NCBI RefSeq assembly: GCF_024701375.2
Contig: NZ_CP113910.1
Span: 2,418,001-2,482,000 of the forward strand
Reading direction: 5' to 3'
Source: Streptomyces sp. KMM 9044
Lineage (GTDB): Bacteria > Actinomycetota > Actinomycetes > Streptomycetales > Streptomycetaceae
DNA: 64,000 nt
Under the pieces are notes generated by a model. That model had not been told where the DNA came from. It saw only the letters and a program-made list of their open reading frames with translations, and searched no databases. Below are positions 8,074 through 15,794 of the stretch, in pieces (position 1 is the first letter of the stretch; each line of letters begins with the position of its first letter). The translations under genes and the position numbers were made by a program.

Positions 8074-10902
8074 ATGACGGAACAGGGTGCGCACCCAGGG
8101 GACGCGGCGGGCACCCCTGACGCCTCGGCGCGCCCGGACCCCGGTCGCACCGACGGCCCCGGTTCCCGGGGCACCGATCCGCAGCACGCCGGCACCGAGG
8201 ACGCAGGCACCAGGACGGCCGGGACCGGGAGGCAGGCCGCTCCGGACGCACACGGCACCGACGGCGAAAACGGCACCGGTCCGGCGCACGTCGACGAGGT
8301 GGAGGGCGACGAACCCCTGCTCCCCGCGCGCGTGCACCGTCCGTCCGATCTCATGCGGCTCCTGGTGGGCGTGTTCGCCATCGGAGTGCTGCTGGCGATC
8401 GCCACGTTCGCCCACGGCACCACCTCGGGACTGGAACAGGACATCACCAAGGGCACCGGTCAGGCGCCCGACCTGCTCATCAAGATCGCCGGTCTGGCCT
8501 CCAGCATCGCGATCCTCCTCGTGCCGGTCGCCTTCGCCATCGAACGGCTGATCAAACGCGACGGACTGCGGATCGCGGACGGTGTGCTCGCCGCCGTCCT
8601 CGCGCACGGAGTGACACTCGCCACCGACCTGTGGGTCGCGCAGGCGGCCCCCGGCTCGATCCAGGAGGCGCTGACCCAGCCCTCCCCCGGCAACGTCCAC
8701 GCCCTCACCGATCCGGTGCACGGCTATCTGGCACCCGTCATCGCCTACATGACGGCCGTCGGCATGTCCCGCAGGCCCAGGTGGCGCGCGGTGCTGTGGG
8801 CCGTGCTGCTCCTCGACGCCTTCTCCATGCTGGTCACCGGGTACACGACCCCGTTCTCGGTCATCCTGACGGTGCTGCTCGGCTGGACCGTCGCGTACGG
8901 CACGCTCTATGCGGTCGGTTCGCCCAATGTGCGTCCCACCGGACAGACCCTGATGGCGGGCCTGCGGACGGTCGGCTTCCATCCGGTGAGCGCGTCCCGC
9001 CAGGAGGCGCCGGACGCCGTCGAGACCGGGGACCGGGGCCGCCGGTACTTCGTCACCCTGGAGGACGGTCCGCCGCTGGACGTGACGGTGGTCGACCGCG
9101 AGCAGCAGGCACAGGGCTTCTTCTACCGCGCGTGGCGCAATCTGACCCTGCGCGGCTTCGCCACCCGCAGCAGTCTCCAGTCCCTGCGCCAGGCACTCGA
9201 GCAGGAGGCGCTGCTGGCGTACGCGGCCATCGCGGCCGGTGCCAACGCGCCGAAGCTGATCGCGATGTCCGAGCTGGGCCCCGACGCGGTGATGCTCGTC
9301 TACGAGCACAGCGGCGGGCGCACCCTCGACTCGCTGCCGGACGAGGAGATCACCGACGAACTCCTGCGCGGCACCTGGCATCAGGTGCAGTCTCTGCAGT
9401 CCCGCCGGATCGCGCACCGCAGGCTGGTCGGCGACGCGATCCTGGTGGATCGTTCCGGCGCGGTGATCCTCACCGATCTGCGGAGCGGGGAGATCGCGGC
9501 CGGCGAGGTGCTGCTGCGCATGGACGTCTCCCAGCTGCTGGTGACACTGGGGCTCCGGGTGGGCGCCGAACGCGCGGTGGCCTCCGCGCTGAGCGTGCTC
9601 GGACCCGACGCCGTGGCGGACTGCCTGCCGATGCTCCAGCCGATCGCACTGAGCCGCTCCACACGCGCGACGCTGCGCAGGCTCGCCCGGGAACGGGCGG
9701 AGCGCGAACGTGAGGCGGTCCTGGAGGCTTCCCGGCAGGCCAAGCTGCTGCGCACGGAGCAGGCCGCGGACCACTTCGGGGGGGCCTCGGCCGACGGTCG
9801 GCCCGAGGCCGGGAAGCCCGACAAGAAGGCCGTACGCGCGGAACAGCGGGCCGAGAAGCGGGCGATCGACGAGGCGCTGGAGGAGGCGCGCGAGGAGGAC
9901 CTGCTCATGCAGATCCGGTACGAGGTGCTGCGGATCAGGCCGCAGGCGCCGGTCGAGCCGGTCCGCCTCGAGCGGGTGCGTCCGCGCACGCTGATCAGTT
10001 TCATCGCGGGCGCCATCGGCGGGTACTTCCTGCTGACGCAGCTCACCCATATCGAGTTCGGGCCGCTGATCTCCAACGCGGAATGGGGCTGGGTGGCGGC
10101 GGCCGCGCTGTTCTCGGCGGCCAGCTACTTCGCCGCCGCCCTGGCGCTGCTGGGGTTCGTGCCGGAGCGGGTGCCGTACGTCAGGACGGTGGCGGCGCAG
10201 GTCGCCGGTTCCTTCGTGAAGATCGTCGCTCCGGCGGCGGTGGGCGGTGTCGCCCTGAACACCCGCTTCCTCCAACGTGCCGGGGTGCGGCCGGGGCTCG
10301 CGGTGGCGAGTGTCGGCGCGTCCCAGCTGTTCGGGCTGGGCTGCCACATCCTGATGCTGCTGGCGTTCGGCTATCTGACCGGTACCGAGAAGACGCCCTC
10401 GCTGTCGCCGTCCCGTACGGTCATCGCGGGTCTGCTGACGGTGGCGGTGCTGGTGCTGGTGGTGACCTCGGTGCCGTTCCTGAGGAAGTTCCTCTTCACG
10501 CGCGTGCGGTCGCTCTTCGCGGGTGTCGTGCCACGGATGCTCGATGTACTGCAACGCCCGCAGAAACTGGTCACCGGCATCGGTGGCATGCTGCTGCTGA
10601 CCGCCTGTTTCGTGCTGTGCCTGTACGCCTCCGTCCAGGCGTTCGGCGACGGGACGACGTCGGTCAGCCTCGCCGGCGTGGCCGTGGTCTTCCTCGCGGG
10701 CAACGCGCTGGGGTCGGCGGCGCCCACCCCGGGTGGTGTGGGCGCGGTCGAGGCGACCCTGACGGTCGGTCTGATCGCGGTCGGCCTGCCCAGCGAGGTC
10801 GCCGCGCCGGCGGTCCTGTTGTTCCGGCTGCTGACCCTGTGGCTGCCGGTTCTTCCGGGGTGGCTGGCCTTCAACCACCTCACCCGCAAGCAGGCCCTGT
10901 AG
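8074..10902 (+). CDS. membrane protein: kinase-like domain fused to LPG-synthase TM domain (UPF0104)
   Basis: About 942 residues. A Pro/Gly/Thr-rich disordered N-terminus (about 1-85) precedes a first membrane block (HRPSDLMRLLVGVFAIGVLL, about residue 90 onward). A soluble middle part (about 320-540) has a degenerate kinase-like pattern: LVYEHSGGRTLDSL, then IAHRRLVGDAILVD and ILTDLRSG, resembling an H-x-D-L/D-F-G pair with altered residues. A Lys/Arg/Glu-rich linker leads to a C-terminal polytopic domain (about 640-930) typical of lysylphosphatidylglycerol-synthase-like UPF0104 proteins. Family members flip or modify lipids or act in aminoacyl-phospholipid synthesis, but no aminoacyl-transferase domain is visible. 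ATG 8074 has GAGG upstream; GTG 8050 is an in-frame alternative. Substrate unknown. Confidence 0.8.
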   Translation: MTEQGAHPGDAAGTPDASARPDPGRTDGPGSRGTDPQHAGTEDAGTRTAGTGRQAAPDAHGTDGENGTGPAHVDEVEGDEPLLPARVHRPSDLMRLLVGVFAIGVLLAIATFAHGTTSGLEQDITKGTGQAPDLLIKIAGLASSIAILLVPVAFAIERLIKRDGLRIADGVLAAVLAHGVTLATDLWVAQAAPGSIQEALTQPSPGNVHALTDPVHGYLAPVIAYMTAVGMSRRPRWRAVLWAVLLLDAFSMLVTGYTTPFSVILTVLLGWTVAYGTLYAVGSPNVRPTGQTLMAGLRTVGFHPVSASRQEAPDAVETGDRGRRYFVTLEDGPPLDVTVVDREQQAQGFFYRAWRNLTLRGFATRSSLQSLRQALEQEALLAYAAIAAGANAPKLIAMSELGPDAVMLVYEHSGGRTLDSLPDEEITDELLRGTWHQVQSLQSRRIAHRRLVGDAILVDRSGAVILTDLRSGEIAAGEVLLRMDVSQLLVTLGLRVGAERAVASALSVLGPDAVADCLPMLQPIALSRSTRATLRRLARERAEREREAVLEASRQAKLLRTEQAADHFGGASADGRPEAGKPDKKAVRAEQRAEKRAIDEALEEAREEDLLMQIRYEVLRIRPQAPVEPVRLERVRPRTLISFIAGAIGGYFLLTQLTHIEFGPLISNAEWGWVAAAALFSAASYFAAALALLGFVPERVPYVRTVAAQVAGSFVKIVAPAAVGGVALNTRFLQRAGVRPGLAVASVGASQLFGLGCHILMLLAFGYLTGTEKTPSLSPSRTVIAGLLTVAVLVLVVTSVPFLRKFLFTRVRSLFAGVVPRMLDVLQRPQKLVTGIGGMLLLTACFVLCLYASVQAFGDGTTSVSLAGVAVVFLAGNALGSAAPTPGGVGAVEATLTVGLIAVGLPSEVAAPAVLLFRLLTLWLPVLPGWLAFNHLTRKQAL

Positions 10903-11060
10903 CGGGTAGCGGGCTGCGACGGGTACACACCGAACAACTCCACAAAACAGCAGGTCAGTAGGTTGTCCACAGGCTTTCGTGACGAATGCGGGATCTGCCT
11001 ACCATGGCCTGACCGCCATCCGCCGCACGGTGCGGACGGCCCGCGAGGGGAATGTGGCAC
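10903..11060 (+). promoter_or_regulatory. intergenic promoter region of the secreted hydrolase
   Basis: A 158-base gap between two plus-strand genes. It is locally AT-richer (CCGAACAACTCCACAAAACA around 10930) and contains a -10-like TACCAT at 11000-11005. No convincing -35 was found, and no strong terminator hairpin follows the upstream gene. Confidence 0.35.
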
Positions 11061-12563
11061 ATGACGCGTTGCGTACGGTGGACGGCTCTGGCGGCCTGTG
11101 CCGCGCTGCTGACGGCAGGATGCAGCGGCGGCTCCTCCGACGACGGTCCGGACGGTTCCGGCGACCAGGACAGGAGCGGCGGGACGTCGATCGACTGGGG
11201 GCGCTGCGAGGCCTCCGGGGACACGCCCGCACCCGGTGAGGAATGGCAGTGCGGCACTCTCGAGGTGCCGCTCGACTGGTCGGACCCGGACGGCAGGACG
11301 ATCGGGCTGGCGCTGATCCGGGCGAAGGCCACGGGGGACGACCGCCTCGGATCCCTGCTGTTCAACTTCGGCGGCCCCGGCGGCTCCGGCGTGTCCGGGA
11401 TGCCTTCCTACGCCGCTACCGCCTCGCAGCTGCGCGGGCGGTACGACCTGGTGAGCTGGGACCCGCGCGGGGTGGCCGCCAGTGAGGGCATCCGCTGCCG
11501 GGACGACGAGGAGATCCAGGCGGCCGAGTCGGTGGACTTCACCCCGGACACCCCGGCCGAAAGGCAGGCGTACCTCGCGGACGCCGCCGACTTCGGGAAG
11601 GGCTGCCAGGAGTCGGCCGGCGAGCTGCTGGCCCATGTGTCGACCACCGACACCGCTCGTGACATGGACCGCATCCGGCAGGCTCTGGGTGACGACAGGC
11701 TCAACTACTTCGGGATCTCCTACGGCACCGAACTCGGCGGCGTCTACGCCCACCTGTTCCCGAAGAAGGTGGGACGGCTGGCTCTCGACGCGGTGGTCGA
11801 CCCGACCGCCGACACGGTGGGGCACGCCCAGAACCAGGCCCGTGGATTCCAGCGCGCGCTGGACAACTATCTGAAGTCCACGGGCCGGGACCCCGAGCAG
11901 GGGTCGCGTGAGACAGCGGAGCTGCTGGACCGGATCGACGCCGCGCCGCTGCCGACGTCCTCGCAGGGGCGTGAGCTGACCCAGTCGCTGGCGCTGACCG
12001 GCATCGTCCTCCCGTTGTACAGCCGGACCAGCTGGCCGGTGCTGACCAGTGCCCTGGAGGCGGCCGAGGAGGGCGACGGCTCGGAGCTGCTGGCGCTGGC
12101 CGACGGCTACAACGAACGGGATGCCTCGGGGAAGTACGGCACGACGACCCACTCACAGCGGGCCATATCGTGCCTGGACGACAAGCAGCGGATGACGGCG
12201 GCCGAGACGGAGGAACTGCTGCCGGAGTTCGAGCGGATATCGGCGGTGTTCGGCCCGTTCCTCGGCTGGGACACGGCCGGCTGGTGCCACGACTGGCCGG
12301 TCTCCGGTCAGCACGACAACCCGGAGGTGAGCGCGCCGGGTGCCGCGCCGGTGCTGGTGATCGGCAACACCGGCGATCCAGCCACCCCGTACGAGGGCGC
12401 GCGGCGGATGGCGGACGAGCTGGGCGAGGGCGTGGGAACCGTGCTCACCTGGAAGGGCGAGGGCCACGGCGCGTACGGCAGTGGGAGCGACTGTGTCGAC
12501 TCCACTGTGAACGCGTATCTGCTGGACGGCACGGTGCCGAAGGACGGCCGGGTCTGCTCATGA
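11061..12563 (+). CDS. secreted tripeptidyl aminopeptidase-like alpha/beta hydrolase lipoprotein
   Basis: A 500-residue protein with a lipoprotein signal: positively charged start, hydrophobic stretch and lipobox LTAGC with the lipidated cysteine at residue 21. The alpha/beta hydrolase core shows LLFNFGGPGGSG (oxyanion loop), the nucleophile elbow GISYGTE (serine near residue 220), GNTGDPATPYEGA (acid) and GEGHGAYG (histidine), all typical of the Streptomyces SlpD/SlpE tripeptidyl aminopeptidase family with a TAP-like C-terminal domain. It should release N-terminal tri- or dipeptides outside the cell. ATG 11061 is chosen because AGGGG lies ten bases upstream; an ATG nine bases earlier is too close to that site. 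Confidence 0.9.
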   Translation: MTRCVRWTALAACAALLTAGCSGGSSDDGPDGSGDQDRSGGTSIDWGRCEASGDTPAPGEEWQCGTLEVPLDWSDPDGRTIGLALIRAKATGDDRLGSLLFNFGGPGGSGVSGMPSYAATASQLRGRYDLVSWDPRGVAASEGIRCRDDEEIQAAESVDFTPDTPAERQAYLADAADFGKGCQESAGELLAHVSTTDTARDMDRIRQALGDDRLNYFGISYGTELGGVYAHLFPKKVGRLALDAVVDPTADTVGHAQNQARGFQRALDNYLKSTGRDPEQGSRETAELLDRIDAAPLPTSSQGRELTQSLALTGIVLPLYSRTSWPVLTSALEAAEEGDGSELLALADGYNERDASGKYGTTTHSQRAISCLDDKQRMTAAETEELLPEFERISAVFGPFLGWDTAGWCHDWPVSGQHDNPEVSAPGAAPVLVIGNTGDPATPYEGARRMADELGEGVGTVLTWKGEGHGAYGSGSDCVDSTVNAYLLDGTVPKDGRVCS

Positions 12564-12567
12564 GAAC

Positions 12568-12608
12568 GGCGGGGGCTTCGCGCAACCGTGGTGCGCGAAG
12601 CCCCCGCC
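12568..12608. terminator. bidirectional terminator hairpin
   Basis: A perfect 17-bp stem (GGCGGGGGCTTCGCGCA and its complement) with a 7-base loop lies between the convergent hydrolase and moeZ genes. There is no T-tract, as is common for Streptomyces terminators. Confidence 0.8.
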
Positions 12609-12682
12609 GAAAACGCCCGGGACCGGGGTCCTGCACGGGGTCGGCGGGGGCGACCCCGCGTCAGGCGCACCCCGGGGATCGG

Positions 12683-13861
12683 TCAGTAGATCGGCTTGGC
12701 CGGCTCGATCTGGTTGACCCAGCCGACGACGCCGCCGCCGACATGGACGGCGTCGGCAAAGCCCGCGGACTTCAGGACCGCGAGGACTTCCGCACTGCGG
12801 ACGCCCGTCTTGCAGTTCAGGACGATCTTCTTGTCCTGCGGGAGGCTCTCCAGGGCGCCGCCCATGAGGAACTCGTTCTTCGGGATCAGCCGGGCGCCGG
12901 GGATGGAGACGATCTCGAACTCGTTCGGCTCGCGGACGTCGATGATCTCGATGTTCTCGCCGTCGTCGATCCATTCCTTGAGCTGCTTGGGAGTGATCGT
13001 GGAGCCGGCGGCTGCCGCCTGGGCCTCGTCGGAGACGACGCCGCAGAAGGCCTCGTAGTCGATGAGTTCGGTGACGGTCGGGTTCTCGCCGCAGACCGCG
13101 CAGTCGGGGTCCTTGCGGACCTTGACCTGGCGGTACTGCATCTCCAGGGCGTCGTAGATCATCAGGCGGCCGACCAGCGGCTCACCGATACCGGCGAGGA
13201 GCTTGATGGCCTCGTTGGCCTGGATGGAGCCGATGGACGCGCACAGCACACCCAGGACGCCGCCCTCTGCGCAGGAGGGAACCATGCCGGGGGGCGGGGG
13301 CTCCGGGTAGAGGCAGCGGTAGCAGGGGCCGTGCTCGGACCAGAACACGGAGGCCTGGCCGTCGAAGCGGTAGATCGAGCCCCAGACGTAGGGCTTGTTC
13401 AACAGCACGCACGCGTCGTTGACCAGGTAGCGGGTCGCGAAGTTGTCCGTGCCGTCGACGATGAGGTCGTAGTCGCCGAAGAGGCCCATCACGTTGTCGG
13501 CCTCGAGGCGCTCCTCGTGGAGGACCACGTTCACGTAGGGGTTGATGCCCTTGATCGTGTCGCGCGCGGACTCGGCCTTGGGCCGGCCGATGTCGGCCTG
13601 GCTGTGGATGATCTGTCGCTGCAGGTTCGACTCGTCGACCTCGTCGAACTCCACGATGCCGAGCGTGCCCACGCCCGCCGCGGCCAGATACATCAGCCCC
13701 GGCGAACCCAGGCCACCGGCGCCGACGAACAGCACCTTGGCGTTCTTCAGCCGCTTCTGCCCGGCCATCCCCACGTCGGGGATGATCAGGTGGCGGGAGT
13801 ACCTGCGGACCTCGTCTACGGTGAGCTCGGCGGCCGGCTCGACCAGGGGTGGCAACGACAC
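12683..13861 (-). CDS. moeZ: MoeZ: ThiF-type adenylyltransferase with C-terminal rhodanese domain
   Basis: A 392-residue two-domain protein. Residues 1-260 are a ThiF/MoeB E1-like domain with nucleotide loop GAGGLGSPG (about 47-55) and two CxxC pairs (CYRC and CAVC) for structural zinc. Residues 285-390 are a rhodanese domain with the persulphide-forming cysteine in LNCKTGVRS (about residue 349). MoeZ adenylates the C-terminus of small ubiquitin-fold sulphur carriers and makes the thiocarboxylate for molybdopterin, thiamine, cysteine or natural-product thio-group synthesis. The start is GTG with GGAG upstream. A perfect GGAAT-N18-GTT motif about 46 bases upstream indicates induction by thiol-oxidative stress through sigma-R. 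Confidence 0.93.
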   Translation of the reverse strand: MSLPPLVEPAAELTVDEVRRYSRHLIIPDVGMAGQKRLKNAKVLFVGAGGLGSPGLMYLAAAGVGTLGIVEFDEVDESNLQRQIIHSQADIGRPKAESARDTIKGINPYVNVVLHEERLEADNVMGLFGDYDLIVDGTDNFATRYLVNDACVLLNKPYVWGSIYRFDGQASVFWSEHGPCYRCLYPEPPPPGMVPSCAEGGVLGVLCASIGSIQANEAIKLLAGIGEPLVGRLMIYDALEMQYRQVKVRKDPDCAVCGENPTVTELIDYEAFCGVVSDEAQAAAAGSTITPKQLKEWIDDGENIEIIDVREPNEFEIVSIPGARLIPKNEFLMGGALESLPQDKKIVLNCKTGVRSAEVLAVLKSAGFADAVHVGGGVVGWVNQIEPAKPIY

Positions 13862-13906
13862 GGGGACTCCGTTGGTCGGTCAATCACTACGGTTGTTCTT
13901 CCCCTC

Positions 13907-13932
13907 AACAGTGTCATGGCCTTTTTCATTCC
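13907..13932 (-). promoter_or_regulatory. sigma-R-type promoter of moeZ
   Basis: On the minus strand GGAAT (13932-13928) and GTT (13909-13907) are separated by exactly 18 bases, the consensus of the thiol-stress sigma factor sigma-R (SigH in mycobacteria). The predicted transcript starts about 40 bases before the moeZ GTG. The -35 element overlaps the last codons of the upstream gene. Confidence 0.75.
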
Positions 13933-14747
13933 GAGACACCCATCCCGACCTGCGAGACAACATCGTCCCAGTAGTCGGGCAGCGACTCCCAGGGGCCGAC
14001 GTTGCTGTCGTGGTCGGTGCGGTCGGTGAACCATACGGTCGCGGCACCCTGCCAGCGGGCGATGCGCAGCGCCTCCTCCAGACGCGACCGGGGCACTCCG
14101 TGGACGAAGTGGCAGAAACGCTCGGGCGGATGACCGGCGGTCCACTCGGCCACCTGTGACCAGCGGTAGTCGCGCCACGGGCCGGAAAAGGTGACCAGTT
14201 GGTCGGCGATGTCCGCGTGGCCCGGGTGCGGGTGGGTCCCGTGACCGAGGACGATGTGGGCATCGTCACGGATCGCCCGGAGCGTACGGACCACGCGCCG
14301 GACCTCGGGGAGCACGGCGCGGCCCGCGGGGCAGCGGTCCAGGAGGAACCCGTCGGCCTGATACCAGTCGAGGAAACGGTGGGCCTCCGGGATCAGTTCG
14401 CCGAGGCCCCGAAGACCATGTGCCGAGTCGAGACGGCCCAGAATGCGGACACCCGCGTTGCGCAGGCGACCGGCCGCTTCCAGGCAGCTCGGGTCGGGGT
14501 GTGCTCCGGGTCCGTCGGCCACGTTCAGGACGACCCAGTCCAGCGGGCCCGCGCCTCCCGGGCGGGTGAGCGCGTTCCACTCGGCCGGGGCGAGGAGAGG
14601 ATGCGCCAGACCGGGCACCCCGAAGCCGGTACGGGCACCGGTGCCCGTGCTTGTGCCCCTGCAGGCCCCGGGCCTGCTGCCGTCCGCGGCGGGACGGCCG
14701 GGGCGCACCGGACCGCCCGGGTGGTTCCGGTTGATCAGATGCGGCAT
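13926..14747 (-). CDS. spherulation-specific family 4 (GH135-like) protein
   Basis: A 273-residue protein matching the spherulin-4 family: FGVPGLAHPLLAPAEWNAL at the start, WVVLNVADGPG, then FLDWYQADGFLLDRCP, the Y-x-x-D-G-hydrophobic-x-x-D signature of the barrel's acidic end, and a late YWDDVV. Fungal relatives (Sph3, GH135) cleave galactosaminogalactan and are needed to make it; the fold is related to the hydrolase domain of PelA. No signal peptide is evident, so it is probably cytosolic or exported unconventionally. Its ATG overlaps the 3' end of the epimerase gene by 13 bases, indicating coupled translation with the epimerase and, further upstream, the glycosyltransferase. Confidence 0.8.
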   Translation of the reverse strand: MPHLINRNHPGGPVRPGRPAADGSRPGACRGTSTGTGARTGFGVPGLAHPLLAPAEWNALTRPGGAGPLDWVVLNVADGPGAHPDPSCLEAAGRLRNAGVRILGRLDSAHGLRGLGELIPEAHRFLDWYQADGFLLDRCPAGRAVLPEVRRVVRTLRAIRDDAHIVLGHGTHPHPGHADIADQLVTFSGPWRDYRWSQVAEWTAGHPPERFCHFVHGVPRSRLEEALRIARWQGAATVWFTDRTDHDSNVGPWESLPDYWDDVVSQVGMGVSE

Positions 14748-15754
14748 GCCGCCTCCATCCAGATGTCGGCGAGGGACTCCTCGAGATTGATCCGGGGCCG
14801 CCAGCCGAGCCGGTCGCGCGCGGTGCGCACGTCCGCCTGCTGCCAGTTGCCGCAGCCGTCCGGGTAGGGGAACGCGACCGCGGCCGTGTGCTGGTCGGAC
14901 TCGCCGCGGGGGTGCCCGATGGCCGACCTCGGATGCGGGGGTTGCCCCGTGTGCCCGCCGTGCCCGCCGTGCGCGGAGTGGGAGAGGTGGGTGCCGAGCG
15001 GGCCGTCGAGCTCGTTCAGGGCGCCGCTGTACCCGGCCACCCGGGCGAGCACCCCGGCGACGTCCCGCAGGCGGACGGCGCGGCCCGAACCGATGTTGAT
15101 GACGCCCTGCGCGGCGGAGAGCGAGGCCGCGTGGACGGCTCGGGCCACGTCCCGGACATCGACGAAGTCGCGCTGGACGCCGAGGCCGCCGAGCTTCAGT
15201 TCCCCGTCACCGGACTGCATGGCACGGCGCATGGCCTCGGCGAGGCGGCCGAGCGGCGAACCGGCGGGGGTGCCGGGGCCCGCGGGCGAGAAGACCCGCA
15301 GGACCACGGCGTCCAGGCCGGAGCCGAGGACGAGTTCGGTCGCGGCGAGCTTGCTCACTCCGTACGGGCCGCCGGGGCGGGGGACGGCGTCCTCCGCCGT
15401 GGAGGAGTTGGGCTGGCTGGGGCCGTACTCGGCGCCGCAGCCGATCTGCACGAGCCGGGCGCCGCAGCCGCTGCGGCGCAGGGCCTCGCAGACGGTGGCC
15501 ACGGCGACGGTGTTGTGCCGGGTGAGGTCGCGGGCTCCGCCGCGGGTGGTGCCGGCGCAGTTGACCACGACGCCGGGGTGTACGGCGTCGAGGAAGCGGG
15601 TGAGCGCGCCGGGGCTGCCGGTGGCGAGGTCGAAGCGGACGTCCGCGTCGTCGCCGCGACCGAGAGCGGTGAGCTGGACGGCCGGGTCGGCGAGCAGGCG
15701 GTCGGCGACGAAGCGGCCGAGGTAGCCGTTGGCTCCGATCAGCAGGACTCTCAT
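14735..15754 (-). CDS. NAD-dependent epimerase/dehydratase (extended SDR)
   Basis: A 339-residue extended short-chain dehydrogenase with the N-terminal Rossmann motif GANGYLG (residues 8-14), NCAGTT, and the catalytic Y-x3-K in GPYGVSKLA. These enzymes act on nucleotide-sugars such as UDP-GlcNAc or UDP-glucose at C4, or reduce keto-sugars; the exact reaction is not visible. A His/Gly-rich insertion occurs near residues 260-290 (HSAHGGHGGHTG). The gene starts 40 bases after the glycosyltransferase stop and overlaps the spherulin-4 gene, so the three form one operon. A role in providing the sugar donor for the adjacent glycosyltransferase is inferred. Confidence 0.85.
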   Translation of the reverse strand: MRVLLIGANGYLGRFVADRLLADPAVQLTALGRGDDADVRFDLATGSPGALTRFLDAVHPGVVVNCAGTTRGGARDLTRHNTVAVATVCEALRRSGCGARLVQIGCGAEYGPSQPNSSTAEDAVPRPGGPYGVSKLAATELVLGSGLDAVVLRVFSPAGPGTPAGSPLGRLAEAMRRAMQSGDGELKLGGLGVQRDFVDVRDVARAVHAASLSAAQGVINIGSGRAVRLRDVAGVLARVAGYSGALNELDGPLGTHLSHSAHGGHGGHTGQPPHPRSAIGHPRGESDQHTAAVAFPYPDGCGNWQQADVRTARDRLGWRPRINLEESLADIWMEAACRI

Positions 15755-15794
15755 CGGGCGGCTCCTGTAGCGGCCGAGGCTGCTGGGCGGGTGA

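Noticed and set aside
7333..10878. Minus-strand open frame of 1181 codons opposite the kinase-like/LPG-type gene
   Set aside because: Arg/Gln/His-rich composition with no domain; the plus-strand product has clear membrane helices and motifs.
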